This document shows positions 16,113 to 24,859 of a stretch of DNA of 64,000 bases, piece by piece. The position numbers and the translations under genes are program-made. Origin of the DNA: Lysobacter sp. (GTDB lineage: Bacteria > Pseudomonadota > Gammaproteobacteria > Xanthomonadales > Xanthomonadaceae); NCBI GenBank assembly GCA_013141175.1, contig JABFRN010000001.1, forward strand, positions 1,379,444 through 1,443,443, read 5' to 3'. The first letter of the stretch is position 1. Every line of letters begins with the position of its first letter. Under the pieces are notes generated by a model. That model searched no databases. It saw only the letters and a list, made by a program, of their open reading frames with translations, and was not told where the DNA came from.

Positions 16113-16899
16113 GGAATTGCTCCTTGGTATATGAGGCGTTGAGAAAACGAATGGAGCGAAAGCTCCATCGGTTGGCATGGACGCGCCAACGCGGGGCAGC
16201 AGATCGACGGTGTCGGTCCGCTGGCATCAGGTCAGGAGAGAATCAACTCGGGAGGACTTCAATTCGTTGCGACAGTCGACCTTCGCAAGCCAGCGTGCTT
16301 GGCGGTGAAACGGGTCGACTCAAGACGGTAATTCATCGCATTCATCCCTAAATGTTCTAGAGCAACGCAGCTCTTGGGCAGTAGCACCCATCCTTCTTCG
16401 GAGGACCGGCCCGATCATGCTCGGAGCCGGCCCTGCGGAATTCTTGCAGCCCGAGCATAGGAAATTTGAACAGCCGCTACAAGGGCTGTGGGCCGAAAGC
16501 TTGACGGGGCCCGTCCGGGGCGATCCGCCCGGGGCGAATCGCCCGCACGCATCAGCGGGATCTTCGGGCCGTACATCACGGCAACCACGGGTGCATGCGA
16601 ACGCCGACAGACCGGGTCCGCAGACTGCGTCCGTGCCCTGGCGCCAGACGGATATCTTCCTCGCGATGGAGGCCCGATCGTCCAACCAGCGCCTCGCCGG
16701 CCTGATCGGATCCGATCGCATCCACACCACACCGTCCTTGCGGCGTTCGAGCACGACGCGAGCCATGGGGCGACTGCACTCGTCTCCCGCAAGCGGGACG
16801 CGACGGTACCGGCTCCTCCCCGCGACTTGAAACCGCCCGAATCGCGCCCATCCTTGCGCCATCGCCAGACACGCATTCACACGCAAGGACACCCTACGG
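16113..16899. other. Intergenic region between the lanthipeptide operon and htpG
   Basis: About 790 bp without a gene I can support; reading frames here have no ribosome site and no recognisable product. It must hold the divergent promoters for the precursor operon (minus) and htpG (plus). No good -35/-10 pair was found for either. The htpG-proximal part is GC-rich with imperfect repeats of gggcgat/atcgccc around 16518-16546. Confidence 0.5.
16151..16168 (-). promoter_or_regulatory. Small hairpin in the precursor 5' leader
   Basis: Perfect 7-bp stem (atggagc / gctccat) with a 4-base loop, about 40 bp upstream of the precursor start. It could stabilise the leader mRNA or be a protein site. 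Nothing else identifies it. Confidence 0.3.
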
Positions 16900-18813
16900 A
16901 TGAGCACCGACACCCCCGCCGCGACCCCCACGGTCGAAACCCATGCCTTCCAGGCCGATGTGCAGCAGGTGCTGCAACTGGTCATCCATTCGCTGTACTC
17001 GAACAAGGACATCTTCCTGCGCGAGCTGGTATCCAACGCTTCCGACGCCTGCGAGAAGCTGCGCTTCGAGGCCATCGCAGCGCCTGAGCTGCTGGGTGAC
17101 GGTGGCGATCTGGCGATCGACCTGGCGGTCGACGCCGACGCGCAGACGCTGATCCTGCGCGACAACGGCATCGGCATGTCGCACGACGAGCTGGTGCAGA
17201 ACCTCGGCACGGTCGCGCATTCCGGCACGCGCCGGTTCCTCGACAGCATCGCTGCCGGGCAGAAGGTGGACGCGCAGCTGATCGGCCAGTTCGGCGTCGG
17301 CTTCTACTCGGCCTTCATCGTCGCCGACAGCATCGCCGTCACCAGCCGCCGCGCCGGCCACGACGACGCCTGGACCTGGCGTTCGACCGGCGACGGCCAG
17401 TTCAGCATCGAGCCCGCACCCGCCGACACCCCGCGCGGCACCACCCTGCAACTGCATATCCGCGAAGACGCCGGCGATTACCTGCAGCCGTGGAAGCTGC
17501 GCTCGCTGGTGCGCACGTATTCCGATCACGTCGGTTTCCCGATCCGCATGGCGAAGCCGGCGGCGAACGAAGACGGCGAGGCTGAAGCCGCGACCGAGCT
17601 TGAAGTCGTCAATCAGGCCTCGGCGCTGTGGACCCGGCCGAAGAACGAATTGTCGGACGACGATTACAAGGCTTTCTACAAACACGTGTCGCACGATTTC
17701 GCCGACCCGCTGGCGTGGACCCACAACCGGGTCGAAGGCAACCAGAACTTCACCTCGCTGCTGTTCCTGCCCGAGCACGCGCCGTTCGATTTCCAGTACA
17801 GCCGCGACGAGCGCAAGGGCCTGAAGCTCTACATCAAGCGGATCTTCATCATGGACGCCGCCGAGCAGATGCTGCCGGCGTATCTGCGCTTCGCGAGCGG
17901 CGTGATCGATTCCGACGATCTGCCGCTGAACGTCAGCCGCGAGCTGCTGCAGGAAAGCAAGCAGGTCGAACGCATCAAGGGCGCGCTGACCAAGCGCGTG
18001 CTGGACATGATCGAGAAGATCGCGCGCGACGAGCCCGAAAAGTACATCGGCTTCTGGAACGCCTTCGGCGCGACGCTGAAGGAAGGCGTGGCCGAGGACG
18101 CGACCAATCGCGAGCGCGTGCTCAAACTGCTGCGCTTCCCGACCACGCGCAGCGAGGCCGCCGACCAGCGCGTGTCGCTGGACGACTACATCGGGCGCAT
18201 GGCCGGGCTGCAGGAAGACATCTACTACATCACCGCCGAGAGCTGGAACGCGGCGCGCAACCATCCGAAGCTCGAAGCGCTGAAGGCGCGCGGCATCGAA
18301 GTGCTGCTGATGCACGAACGCATCGACGACTGGATGTCCGGCTACCTGCACGAATACGCCGGCAAGAAACTGCGCAACGTCGCCAAGGGCGAGATCGATC
18401 TGGACCAGCTCGGCGACGCGCAGGACAAGGCCAGGCAGGAGGAAACCGCCAAGGCCGCCGCGCCACTGGTCGAACGCATCAAGGCCGCGTTGGGCGACAA
18501 GGTGAAGGATGTGCGCGTGTCCAACCGCCTGGTCGATTCCGCCGCGTGTCTGGTCGTGGACGAATACGACATGTCGCTGCAGATGCAGCGGCTGTTCCAG
18601 GCCGCCGGTCAGGCCGCGCCGCCGTCGCAACCGATCCTGGAGATCAACCCGGAACACGCCCTGCTGCAGCGTCTGCATGCCGCGCCGGACGACGATGCGC
18701 GCACCGCCGATTACGCCACGCTGCTGTTCGAACAGGCGATGCTCGCCGAAGGCGGCCATCTGGACGACCCGGCCGCGTTCATCGCGCGGATGAACCGGTT
18801 GCTGGTGGGCTGA
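16900..18813 (+). CDS. htpG: Molecular chaperone HtpG (Hsp90)
   Basis: 637 residues, the usual length for bacterial Hsp90. The N-terminal ATPase has F-Q-A-D-V near residue 14, N-K-D-I-F-L-R-E-L-V-S-N-A-S-D-A with the catalytic Glu and the Mg-binding Asn, D-N-G-I-G-M, and the lid segment G-Q-F-G-V-G-F-Y-S. The middle domain has Y-I-K-R-I-F-I-M and N-V-S-R-E-L-L-Q, and the C-terminal dimerisation domain is complete. It is an ATP-driven cytosolic chaperone that helps fold and remodel client proteins under stress. The start follows AAGGA about 9 bases upstream. Its 3' end (18723-18814) is duplicated about 2.2 kb downstream at 20984-21075. Confidence 0.98.
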   Translation: MSTDTPAATPTVETHAFQADVQQVLQLVIHSLYSNKDIFLRELVSNASDACEKLRFEAIAAPELLGDGGDLAIDLAVDADAQTLILRDNGIGMSHDELVQNLGTVAHSGTRRFLDSIAAGQKVDAQLIGQFGVGFYSAFIVADSIAVTSRRAGHDDAWTWRSTGDGQFSIEPAPADTPRGTTLQLHIREDAGDYLQPWKLRSLVRTYSDHVGFPIRMAKPAANEDGEAEAATELEVVNQASALWTRPKNELSDDDYKAFYKHVSHDFADPLAWTHNRVEGNQNFTSLLFLPEHAPFDFQYSRDERKGLKLYIKRIFIMDAAEQMLPAYLRFASGVIDSDDLPLNVSRELLQESKQVERIKGALTKRVLDMIEKIARDEPEKYIGFWNAFGATLKEGVAEDATNRERVLKLLRFPTTRSEAADQRVSLDDYIGRMAGLQEDIYYITAESWNAARNHPKLEALKARGIEVLLMHERIDDWMSGYLHEYAGKKLRNVAKGEIDLDQLGDAQDKARQEETAKAAAPLVERIKAALGDKVKDVRVSNRLVDSAACLVVDEYDMSLQMQRLFQAAGQAAPPSQPILEINPEHALLQRLHAAPDDDARTADYATLLFEQAMLAEGGHLDDPAAFIARMNRLLVG

Positions 18814-18814
18814 G
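18723..18814 (+). repeat. htpG 3'-end direct repeat, copy 1
   Basis: The last 92 bp or so of htpG through its stop codon. It matches 20984-21075 with about three mismatches. The two copies bracket the effector gene in direct orientation. Confidence 0.9.
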
Positions 18815-18827
18815 CGAACGGATCAAT

Positions 18828-18921
18828 CCTCGCCGTCTCGCTCTGCGGCGGCGAGGTCGGCCTCCGGGATGGCATACCATTCCGGAGGCGCGCGCAGTAT
18901 CTGATGCGCTTTACTGCGCGC
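18828..18921. terminator. Cluster of three hairpins between converging genes
   Basis: Hairpin 1: 8-bp stem cctcgccg/cggcgagg (18828-18856). Hairpin 2: 8-bp stem gcctccgg/ccggaggc (18860-18889), extended by an inner atgg/ccat. Hairpin 3: 10-bp stem gcgcgcagta/tactgcgcgc (18890-18921), which overlaps the stop codon of the minus-strand gene. No long T run, so bidirectional transcript-end structures are more likely than a classic terminator. Confidence 0.5.
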
Positions 18922-20866
18922 GTGCCGTCGTTGCGACCATCGGCTGGAGGTTGTTGTTCGGCGAAATCAGCGCTTGCTGGCGCTGCTCTTCCAAAGCCGC
19001 GTCCGCTTTCTTGGTCGATTCCTCGACCGACGTGGTCACCGCCACCTCGAGCGGCACGCTCACACGTTTGCTCGACGGATCTGTCGGGTTGCCTTCGATC
19101 GCGATCAGCGTATCGTTCCGATTGTTCAGCACCACCGTGTTGATGTTGTTGAGCGGGGGAGGCCCCTCCATGGCGGCGGCGGTCACGGCGGCGGCGGCGC
19201 GACTGCGGTCGTTCTCGCTCATGCTGCCCCATGGAATATTCGTTCTCGCCGGGTCCGCCATGGCATTCCACACTTCGCTGTAGGTCGGAAAAGCAGGATG
19301 TGTGGATGCGGACATCGGCAATGTGCCCACCACACGGTCGTTAGGCACCAACTCAGGCGGATACATGCCAATCGGCGTACCGTAGGCATCCGCAGCAAGC
19401 ACTTTCTCGGTTTGCAGCGGCGGTTGGGGCTCGGTCTTCTCCACCGGGGGAAACGAACCGGATTCGCACGTCACTTGGCGTACCGTGGAGATTCCTTGGT
19501 GCATGCTTCCGCTAGGGACGCTTTCCGGCGACGAGACTTCGACCGGTGAGAGATTGAACGTGCACCCTTTTTCCTGCTCTTGCTTCGGATCGTACAGGTT
19601 GCCGGCGATCGCCCACGAATCGGCAACCGGAGCCGGTTCGGGGCTCGCCGTGCGATAGCGGGTGTTTTCGGCAAGGTCCTCGTCCTTCGGCCGGTAGTAG
19701 CCCAGTGACGGCGGATCTGAAAAGCGATCGCCGCGCTCCCTGAATTCATCGTTGTCGTACAGATACGGTCCCGGGAAGTGCATATGCGAATCGTGGATGA
19801 CATTGGTGCTGCCCAGGCCAAGATTCGTGTCCTCCGGCTTCAAGGACAGCAGCGGTTTCTCGAAGTCCACCAGATCATTGATGTAGTTCTTCGCCATGTT
19901 GGTGTAACGGACACCCAGACCGTTCGCGTAATACGCGTCTCCGAGATCGCCGTGCGCACCGGGAACCTCGAGATTCGCTCGCGTTTTGTCGGCGCTGAGA
20001 CCTTCCTCGATATGTTCCGTGCCCTCGAACGCCCGCCTGGTCTCATCCCGGGCCGAGAGCTGTAAACCCCCGACCACGGTAGGCGCCAAGCCATAGGGTT
20101 GACCTCCGCCGATCCACCCGCCGTCTTTGAGGTCGCCTTCGGACACAGGGTCGATGCCGATGTACGCTTGCTTCACGTCATCGCCCTTGGCGATGCCTGG
20201 TTCTTCTTTGTTGAACTTGATGCTCCCAGCTTTTACAAGGCCATCGTCCAGGGTCTCATAAGTAAAGTCGTCAGGATCATGAATCCCGCGCTCATGCACG
20301 AGATGGCCGAGCAGTGCCGCTTCTTCCGCGCCGCGGCTGAAGCCCATGGAGGCAAGACTGATTTCCGCTTCCGGGTACTTATCCTTCCATGCGGCGGCTT
20401 GTTTGCAGAACTCCACGTACATGGTTTCGGCCCGATCATCGGCCGAATAGCCTTCCGCGCCATCAGCCATGTTGTCGTAAGTTCTGGTCTGGGTGCCCGT
20501 GACGTACGCGGCGGCGATATGGGGGTCGCCGTAACCGGCTTTGATTTGGCGGTCGAGCTCTTCGTAGATCTGCGCTACGCCCGTGGGCGCGAAATTCTGG
20601 TCGTGCCTGTCGTTGCCCGTTCCGTCGAGGAAAGCGAAGAACACGAAGGCGTTGGGGTCGTCCTTGCCGGCCAGGACCGGGACTTGCATCTCGGCTTGCA
20701 GGCGCTTTCTGTCTTCGATCAGCGCAACATCGTTCGCTTTGATCCCTGCGTAAGGGCTGCCGTCCAAGGTCGCCTTGGCCCCCGTTTCGGGGTCGATCAC
20801 ATACGGATGCCCATGGACGAGGTCCGCCTCCGGTACCTTCCCGAGTTTCTCTTCTTCCGTCGCCAT
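18911..20866 (-). CDS. Tle1-like (DUF2235-type) lipase with XVIPCD-like tail; putative X-T4SS effector
   Basis: 651 residues, no signal peptide. The N-terminal alpha/beta-hydrolase region has F-F-A-F-L-D-G-T-G-N-D near residue 76, nucleophile elbow G175-F-S177-R-G179, a candidate acid D239 (I-G-I-D-P) and V-P-G-A-H305-G-D-L-G-D, matching Tle1-type phospholipases. The last 80 or so residues fit the XVIPCD pattern that directs effectors to the Xanthomonadales antibacterial type IV secretion system: N-T-V-V-L-N-N, L-I-A-I-E-G-N-P-T-D-P, V-P-L-E-V-A, and a Gln-rich end (E-E-Q-R-Q-Q-A). Ribosome site AGAGGA lies 8 bases before the start. It would attack membranes of rival bacteria. No immunity lipoprotein gene is visible beside it, and no T4SS genes are in the window. 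Copies of the htpG 3' end flank it, suggesting insertion. Confidence 0.75.
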   Translation of the reverse strand: MATEEEKLGKVPEADLVHGHPYVIDPETGAKATLDGSPYAGIKANDVALIEDRKRLQAEMQVPVLAGKDDPNAFVFFAFLDGTGNDRHDQNFAPTGVAQIYEELDRQIKAGYGDPHIAAAYVTGTQTRTYDNMADGAEGYSADDRAETMYVEFCKQAAAWKDKYPEAEISLASMGFSRGAEEAALLGHLVHERGIHDPDDFTYETLDDGLVKAGSIKFNKEEPGIAKGDDVKQAYIGIDPVSEGDLKDGGWIGGGQPYGLAPTVVGGLQLSARDETRRAFEGTEHIEEGLSADKTRANLEVPGAHGDLGDAYYANGLGVRYTNMAKNYINDLVDFEKPLLSLKPEDTNLGLGSTNVIHDSHMHFPGPYLYDNDEFRERGDRFSDPPSLGYYRPKDEDLAENTRYRTASPEPAPVADSWAIAGNLYDPKQEQEKGCTFNLSPVEVSSPESVPSGSMHQGISTVRQVTCESGSFPPVEKTEPQPPLQTEKVLAADAYGTPIGMYPPELVPNDRVVGTLPMSASTHPAFPTYSEVWNAMADPARTNIPWGSMSENDRSRAAAAVTAAAMEGPPPLNNINTVVLNNRNDTLIAIEGNPTDPSSKRVSVPLEVAVTTSVEESTKKADAALEEQRQQALISPNNNLQPMVATTARAQ

Positions 20867-20983
20867 CCGATAATCCTCTCGCCAGCCGTTCAGCCATCAA
20901 AACGCGCGTCCAGAATCTACCCGAATCCATCTCGTTTCGCACATGTGCTCTTGAGCGCTTGCTTTGCCGCAGCGAACCCTCGC

Positions 20984-21075
20984 CGCTGTTCGAACAGGCG
21001 ATGCTCGCCGAAGGCGGGCATCTGGACGACCCGGCCGCGTTCATCGCGCGGATGAACCGGTTGTTGGTGGGGTGA
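20984..21075 (+). repeat. htpG 3'-end direct repeat, copy 2 (no gene body)
   Basis: A near-perfect second copy of the htpG terminus, including the stop codon, without the upstream htpG sequence. It starts abruptly at gctgttcgaacag and is not part of any gene. It marks the far boundary of the segment carrying the effector gene. Confidence 0.9.
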
Positions 21076-21120
21076 GTTGAGGGCTGCGGTATCCGCTTTT
21101 TTCCAGCATTTCAAGAAAAC

Positions 21121-21207
21121 GTCGTCATCCCCGCGAACGCGGGGATCCAGTGACTTCCAGCTTCCGCGCAGCGCAAAGACACTGGGTTCCGCGTTCGCGG
21201 GAACGAC
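21121..21207. repeat. REP-like inverted repeat (cgttcccgcgaacgcggg family)
   Basis: Two palindromic ends (ccccgcgaacgcgggg and ttccgcgttcgcgggaac) with ggatccagtga/cactgggttcc inside. A second copy of the family is at 50897-50977. It occupies the otherwise empty 21076-21391 interval, along with the promoter region of the AraC-type gene. Confidence 0.75.
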
Positions 21208-21391
21208 GGGTAAAAGTACGATTCGCGCCAATCACAACGCTCCGGTTGATTGTCTAGGGGAATAAAGTGGGGATACCTCGGGCCGGGGGTCATGCCGCCT
21301 CGCGGCGGATGACCAACGACACGGGAACCCCGGCCGCGATGCGCGCAGACTGCAGCGCATATCTCCCATCCGGGTTCCCGCCGTCGCCACG

Positions 21392-22186
21392 ATGAAGATC
21401 TTCCGCAAGGGCATGTTCTACGGCGACGTCGCGCGGCGGCGGCGCGTCGGTGCGATCGAACTCGCCGAAATGCAGCCGACCGTGCCCGAGCACGAGATGG
21501 AAGCGCACAGTCACGACGATGCGCATTTCGTGCTGGTGCTGGCCGGAAAGTACGTCAGCAGCGCGCACGGCATGCCGGCGGTCTGCGCGTCGCCGGCGCT
21601 GGTCTACAACCCGCCGGGCACGACGCATCGCGACTGTTTCCGTGGACTGCAAGGTCGCTTCTTCACCGTCTCGATACCGGCCGCCGCCATCGCCGGCCGC
21701 GCATTGCCCACGCGCGCGCTCCGTTCCGACGCCTTCTCCGTACGCCACGCCCATGCGCTGCGCGATGCGCTGCATATCGACGACGACGCGTCCGCGCTGC
21801 AGATCGAGACCGGACTCGAAACCCTGCTCGACAGTCTGCAGCAGCGTCAGCGGATCGAACGCAACGATGGCCCCGCGTGGCTGGCGCGCGCCCGCGACCG
21901 GCTGCGCGACGACTGTACGCAATCGCCGCGCATCGACGAACTGGCACGGTTGGCCGGCGTGCATCCGGTGGCGTTCGCACGCACGTTCCGCCGCCGCTAC
22001 GGCCGTTCTCCGGGCGAATACCTGCGCGAATGCCGGCTGGAACGCGCCGCCGCGCTGCTGCACGACCGCAAGCGCCCGCTGCTCGATATCGCCGCGACGG
22101 CCGGCTTCAGCGACCAGAGCCACTTCAGCCGCGCGTTCCGGCAACGCTTCGGCTGCACGCCTACGGACTACCGGCGCCTGCGTTGA
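21392..22186 (+). CDS. AraC-family transcriptional regulator
   Basis: 264 residues. An N-terminal cupin-like sensing domain (about 1-110) contains H-E-M-E-A-H-S-H-D-D-A-H-F-V-L-V-L and Y-N-P-P-G-T-T-H-R-D, resembling the small-ligand barrel of AraC proteins. The C-terminal double helix-turn-helix (about 165-264) ends in the family signature I-A-A-T-A-G-F-S-D-Q-S-H-F-S-R-A-F followed by F-G-C-T-P-T-D-Y-R. The downstream serine hydrolase on the same strand is 360 bp away and separated by a repeat, so it is not clearly a target. The ligand is unknown. Confidence 0.92.
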   Translation: MKIFRKGMFYGDVARRRRVGAIELAEMQPTVPEHEMEAHSHDDAHFVLVLAGKYVSSAHGMPAVCASPALVYNPPGTTHRDCFRGLQGRFFTVSIPAAAIAGRALPTRALRSDAFSVRHAHALRDALHIDDDASALQIETGLETLLDSLQQRQRIERNDGPAWLARARDRLRDDCTQSPRIDELARLAGVHPVAFARTFRRRYGRSPGEYLRECRLERAAALLHDRKRPLLDIAATAGFSDQSHFSRAFRQRFGCTPTDYRRLR

Positions 22187-22365
22187 AATCCAGTCGCAAT
22201 GGTTCGATCCGTACAAATCGCGCACGCGCTTTGCTGCTAGTGTGGTGTCTCGAAAAAATTGAACTTGCGTGCGACTTGCGTGAAGCGGCTTCCGAGAACT
22301 TCCGAAACAACACCGAAGACGTTGGCGATGGTGCGCCTACTCTGTCGCGCAAATCCCTGTGCCTT

Positions 22366-22433
22366 TGTGGGAGGGGCTTCAGCCCCGACAGATCTTCAGC
22401 AGCAGAAGCGTCGGGCCTGAAGGCCCTCCCACA
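22366..22433. repeat. Dispersed palindrome (tgtgggaggggcttcagcc family)
   Basis: Two inverted arms of about 24 bp around a short loop. The same family occurs inside glyS at 54735-54799. It lies in the 22187-22547 intergenic interval upstream of the serine hydrolase. Confidence 0.8.
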
Positions 22434-22547
22434 GTGACGCTATCCGTTGTATCCAAGTCACTATTTTTGAAACACCACATCAGCGTATCGACATGTTTCA
22501 AGCAGCATGTTTCGAACAACGCGTTTCCCGCCATACGGAGTTCACCG

Positions 22548-23588
22548 ATGCACCGCTTTCTGATCGCACTGTCCTGTGTCCTCGCCGCCGCGCCCGCGTT
22601 CGCACAAAGCTCCGCCTTTGATGAGGTCACCCGCTCCGTCTCCGCAGGCGATTTCAAGCAGATCACCAGCGTGATCGTCGCCCGCGACGGCAAGCTGCTG
22701 TACGAACATTATTTCGACGACGGCGGCGCCGAAGCGCGGCGCAACACCCGCTCCGCGACCAAGACCGTCGCCGGCATGCTGCTGGGCATCGCGATCGCCG
22801 AAGGCAGGATCCCGAACGCGCAGGCGCCGATGCTGCCCTACCTGCACTATCGCGGCGTCATCGAGAACCAGGACAAGCGCAAGGCCAGGATCAGCTTCGA
22901 GGATCTGGCGACGATGTCGTCGCTGCTGGAATGCCACGACGAGAACCAGTATTCGCGCGGCAACGAAGAACGCATGTATCTGGTCGAGGACTGGGTGAAG
23001 TTCTACGTCGATCTGCCGATCCAGGGTTTCCCGGCATGGATGCCGAAGCCGGCGGACTCGCCCTACGGCCGCAACTTCCGCTACTGCACCGCAGGCGTGA
23101 CCACGCTCGGCGCCGCGATCCAGGGCGCGGTCGGCGAACGCCTCGACACCTACGCGCAGCGCACGCTGTTCGCGCCGTTGGGCATCGACAAACCCGAGTG
23201 GCAATTCTCGCCGCTGGGCTTGCCGCAGGCCGGCGGCGGTCTCGGCCTGCGCAGCCGCGACCTGCTCGCGCTGGGCCAGCTGTATCTCGACGGCGGTCGC
23301 CACGCCGGCCAACAGATCGTGCCGGCCGATTGGGTGAAGACCTCGGTCGCGCCGCACGCGCGCGTCGACGACGGCGTCGAATACGGCTACCTGTGGTGGC
23401 GCATGCAGTTCCCGGTCGCGGGCAAGGTATGGTCGTCGTACGCGATGAACGGCAGCGGCGGCAACAGCGTGCAGGTGTTTCCCGAACAGCGCGTCGTGGT
23501 GGTGATCACCACCACCAACTACGACGTGCAGCAGCCGCACCGGATCACCGCGAAATTGCTGATGGAGAAAATCCTGCCGGCGCTGTAA
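22548..23588 (+). CDS. Secreted serine hydrolase, beta-lactamase/PBP4* fold
   Basis: 346 residues starting at MHRFLIAL, chosen because a typical signal peptide (ending A-P-A-F-A-Q) begins there; longer in-frame starts would read through the upstream repeat. Catalytic S-A-T-K (S-x-x-K) lies near residue 65 in [11 protein letters not shown]. The usual Y-x-N is represented by Y-C-T-A-G-V, and an N-G-S-G-G-N segment near the end stands for the K-T-G/H-x-G box. Family members are esterases, D-aminopeptidases or penicillin-binding-like enzymes in the periplasm. The altered second motif makes beta-lactamase activity unlikely. It stands alone on its strand, so the substrate cannot be inferred from neighbours. 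Confidence 0.83.
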   Translation: MHRFLIALSCVLAAAPAFAQSSAFDEVTRSVSAGDFKQITSVIVARDGKLLYEHYFDDGGAEARRNTRSATKTVAGMLLGIAIAEGRIPNAQAPMLPYLHYRGVIENQDKRKARISFEDLATMSSLLECHDENQYSRGNEERMYLVEDWVKFYVDLPIQGFPAWMPKPADSPYGRNFRYCTAGVTTLGAAIQGAVGERLDTYAQRTLFAPLGIDKPEWQFSPLGLPQAGGGLGLRSRDLLALGQLYLDGGRHAGQQIVPADWVKTSVAPHARVDDGVEYGYLWWRMQFPVAGKVWSSYAMNGSGGNSVQVFPEQRVVVVITTTNYDVQQPHRITAKLLMEKILPAL

Positions 23589-23911
23589 GCCCACGCGCAC
23601 GATCCGCGCTCCGCAAATCATTCTCACTCCGCACGATCGATATCGAGGATGGCCGGATTACGGACCCGATGTCGTTGTTGGACTTTGGTGAACATAGCCG
23701 TTCATCAAAACAAGGCGTCAAGTCTCGTGGCCCTTCCGACATGCCCGTTGGTCGGGATTCGATGACAAGTTGCATTGCGGGTGGGATGCGAGCCGCTGGG
23801 GTGCGGGGCTTTGGGGTGAAGTCGTTCGATGGCGGCCATGGGTCTGCATGGCGATATGGCGTTCAAAGATCGCGGCCGGGTCCGATCCCGGCGCGCGACG
23901 GTGATCAGAAT
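23589..23911. other. Intergenic region before the six-gene cluster
   Basis: 323 bp with no supported gene and no dispersed repeat recognised. It should contain the promoter of the following six-gene run. No convincing -35/-10 pair seen. Confidence 0.4.
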
Positions 23912-24844
23912 ATGAGCGATACCGACTCAATCGCCTCGCTGATGGACACGCTCCAGGAAGACACCCGGGCGTATACGGGCACCATCGTTCCGGTCAACGA
24001 CCGGAACTTCGATGGCGCAGGCATCGAGGATGCCGAGGCAGGCATGTCGCGGATGGCCACGCCCATGGACCTGCAAAGCGTGGCGGGAATCGCTCCGCCC
24101 TCTTCCTGGGAACAATTCGGCACCATCCTCATCCAGGATCTTCTGCCGCGCATCACTGCGGAAGATGTGCTCAAGCGTGTTGCCGGCTCGCTGATACCGG
24201 GCGGACCGCTGCTGTTCGAACCGATCTATGCGCGTGCGGGAACGACCATCGTCGGCAACCTTTCCGTGTTCGGGACGAGCGCCGGTCTGGCTTATTCCGA
24301 CTACATCGAAGAGTCGGCCACGGGGATCATCGATCTCGTGAAGAATGTCGCCAAATTCGCGCTCGACCAACAGGCGTTCACGGTGTCTCTCGGGATGCTG
24401 ACGCTGACGCTGCCGGCGCGCGCACTCCTGCAGACTGTTTTCGATCCACAGGCAAGTCTTGCGCAAGCCGTGATGAACGCGGATGCCGAAGCGCTGCTGG
24501 CGGAGATCGCGATGGCGATCTCCGCACTGCCCGGAGCCGACGCCAACCTTTCGATACTGCTCGCGATCGTGGACACCCTGCGCGGACTGCGCACCGCTTT
24601 TTTCGAATTCGTCAGCAAACCGCCTGGGGAACTTTTCGATCTGCTCGGTGAGCTCCCCCTTTTCGTCGCCGAGATGATGCGCGATCGCGTGCTGCAGAAA
24701 CAGCTGGAAGCGGTGGCGGACGATGCGGCGAAATTGGGTGAAGTGTTCGGCACGCTCGTCGGCTTCGTGATCTGGGAGGTCATCGAGGAAGTCGCGACAC
24801 TGGGCATGGGCAAGCCGCTCAAGCTACTCAAGATCGCGACTTGA
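23912..24844 (+). CDS. Unknown protein, first gene of DUF6603 cluster
   Basis: 310 residues, not recognised. The start MSDTDSIASLMDTL is chosen because coding character begins there; the ribosome site is weak. An acidic N-terminal segment (about 1-75) is followed by a mostly hydrophobic, helical remainder rich in Ala/Leu/Ile (for example L-L-A-E-I-A-M-A-I-S-A-L-P and I-L-L-A-I-V-D-T-L-R-G-L), with a Gly/Val-rich patch (T-T-I-V-G-N-L-S-V-F-G). It has no signal peptide and no clear transmembrane helix, only amphipathic ones. It ends 15 bp before the next gene, with four more behind in the same direction, so it is probably part of one operon. Confidence 0.75.
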   Translation: MSDTDSIASLMDTLQEDTRAYTGTIVPVNDRNFDGAGIEDAEAGMSRMATPMDLQSVAGIAPPSSWEQFGTILIQDLLPRITAEDVLKRVAGSLIPGGPLLFEPIYARAGTTIVGNLSVFGTSAGLAYSDYIEESATGIIDLVKNVAKFALDQQAFTVSLGMLTLTLPARALLQTVFDPQASLAQAVMNADAEALLAEIAMAISALPGADANLSILLAIVDTLRGLRTAFFEFVSKPPGELFDLLGELPLFVAEMMRDRVLQKQLEAVADDAAKLGEVFGTLVGFVIWEVIEEVATLGMGKPLKLLKIAT

Positions 24845-24859
24845 GGGACGGACCGAAGC

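Noticed and set aside
16417-16830. 137-codon plus-strand frame between precursor and htpG
   Set aside because: No ribosome site, low-complexity composition, no recognisable product; overlaps other equally weak frames.
22359-22547. N-terminal extension of the serine hydrolase
   Set aside because: It would translate a dispersed palindrome and bury the signal peptide.
22548-23588. Class C beta-lactamase
   Set aside because: S-x-x-K is present but Y-x-N and K-T-G are altered, so only the general fold is supported.
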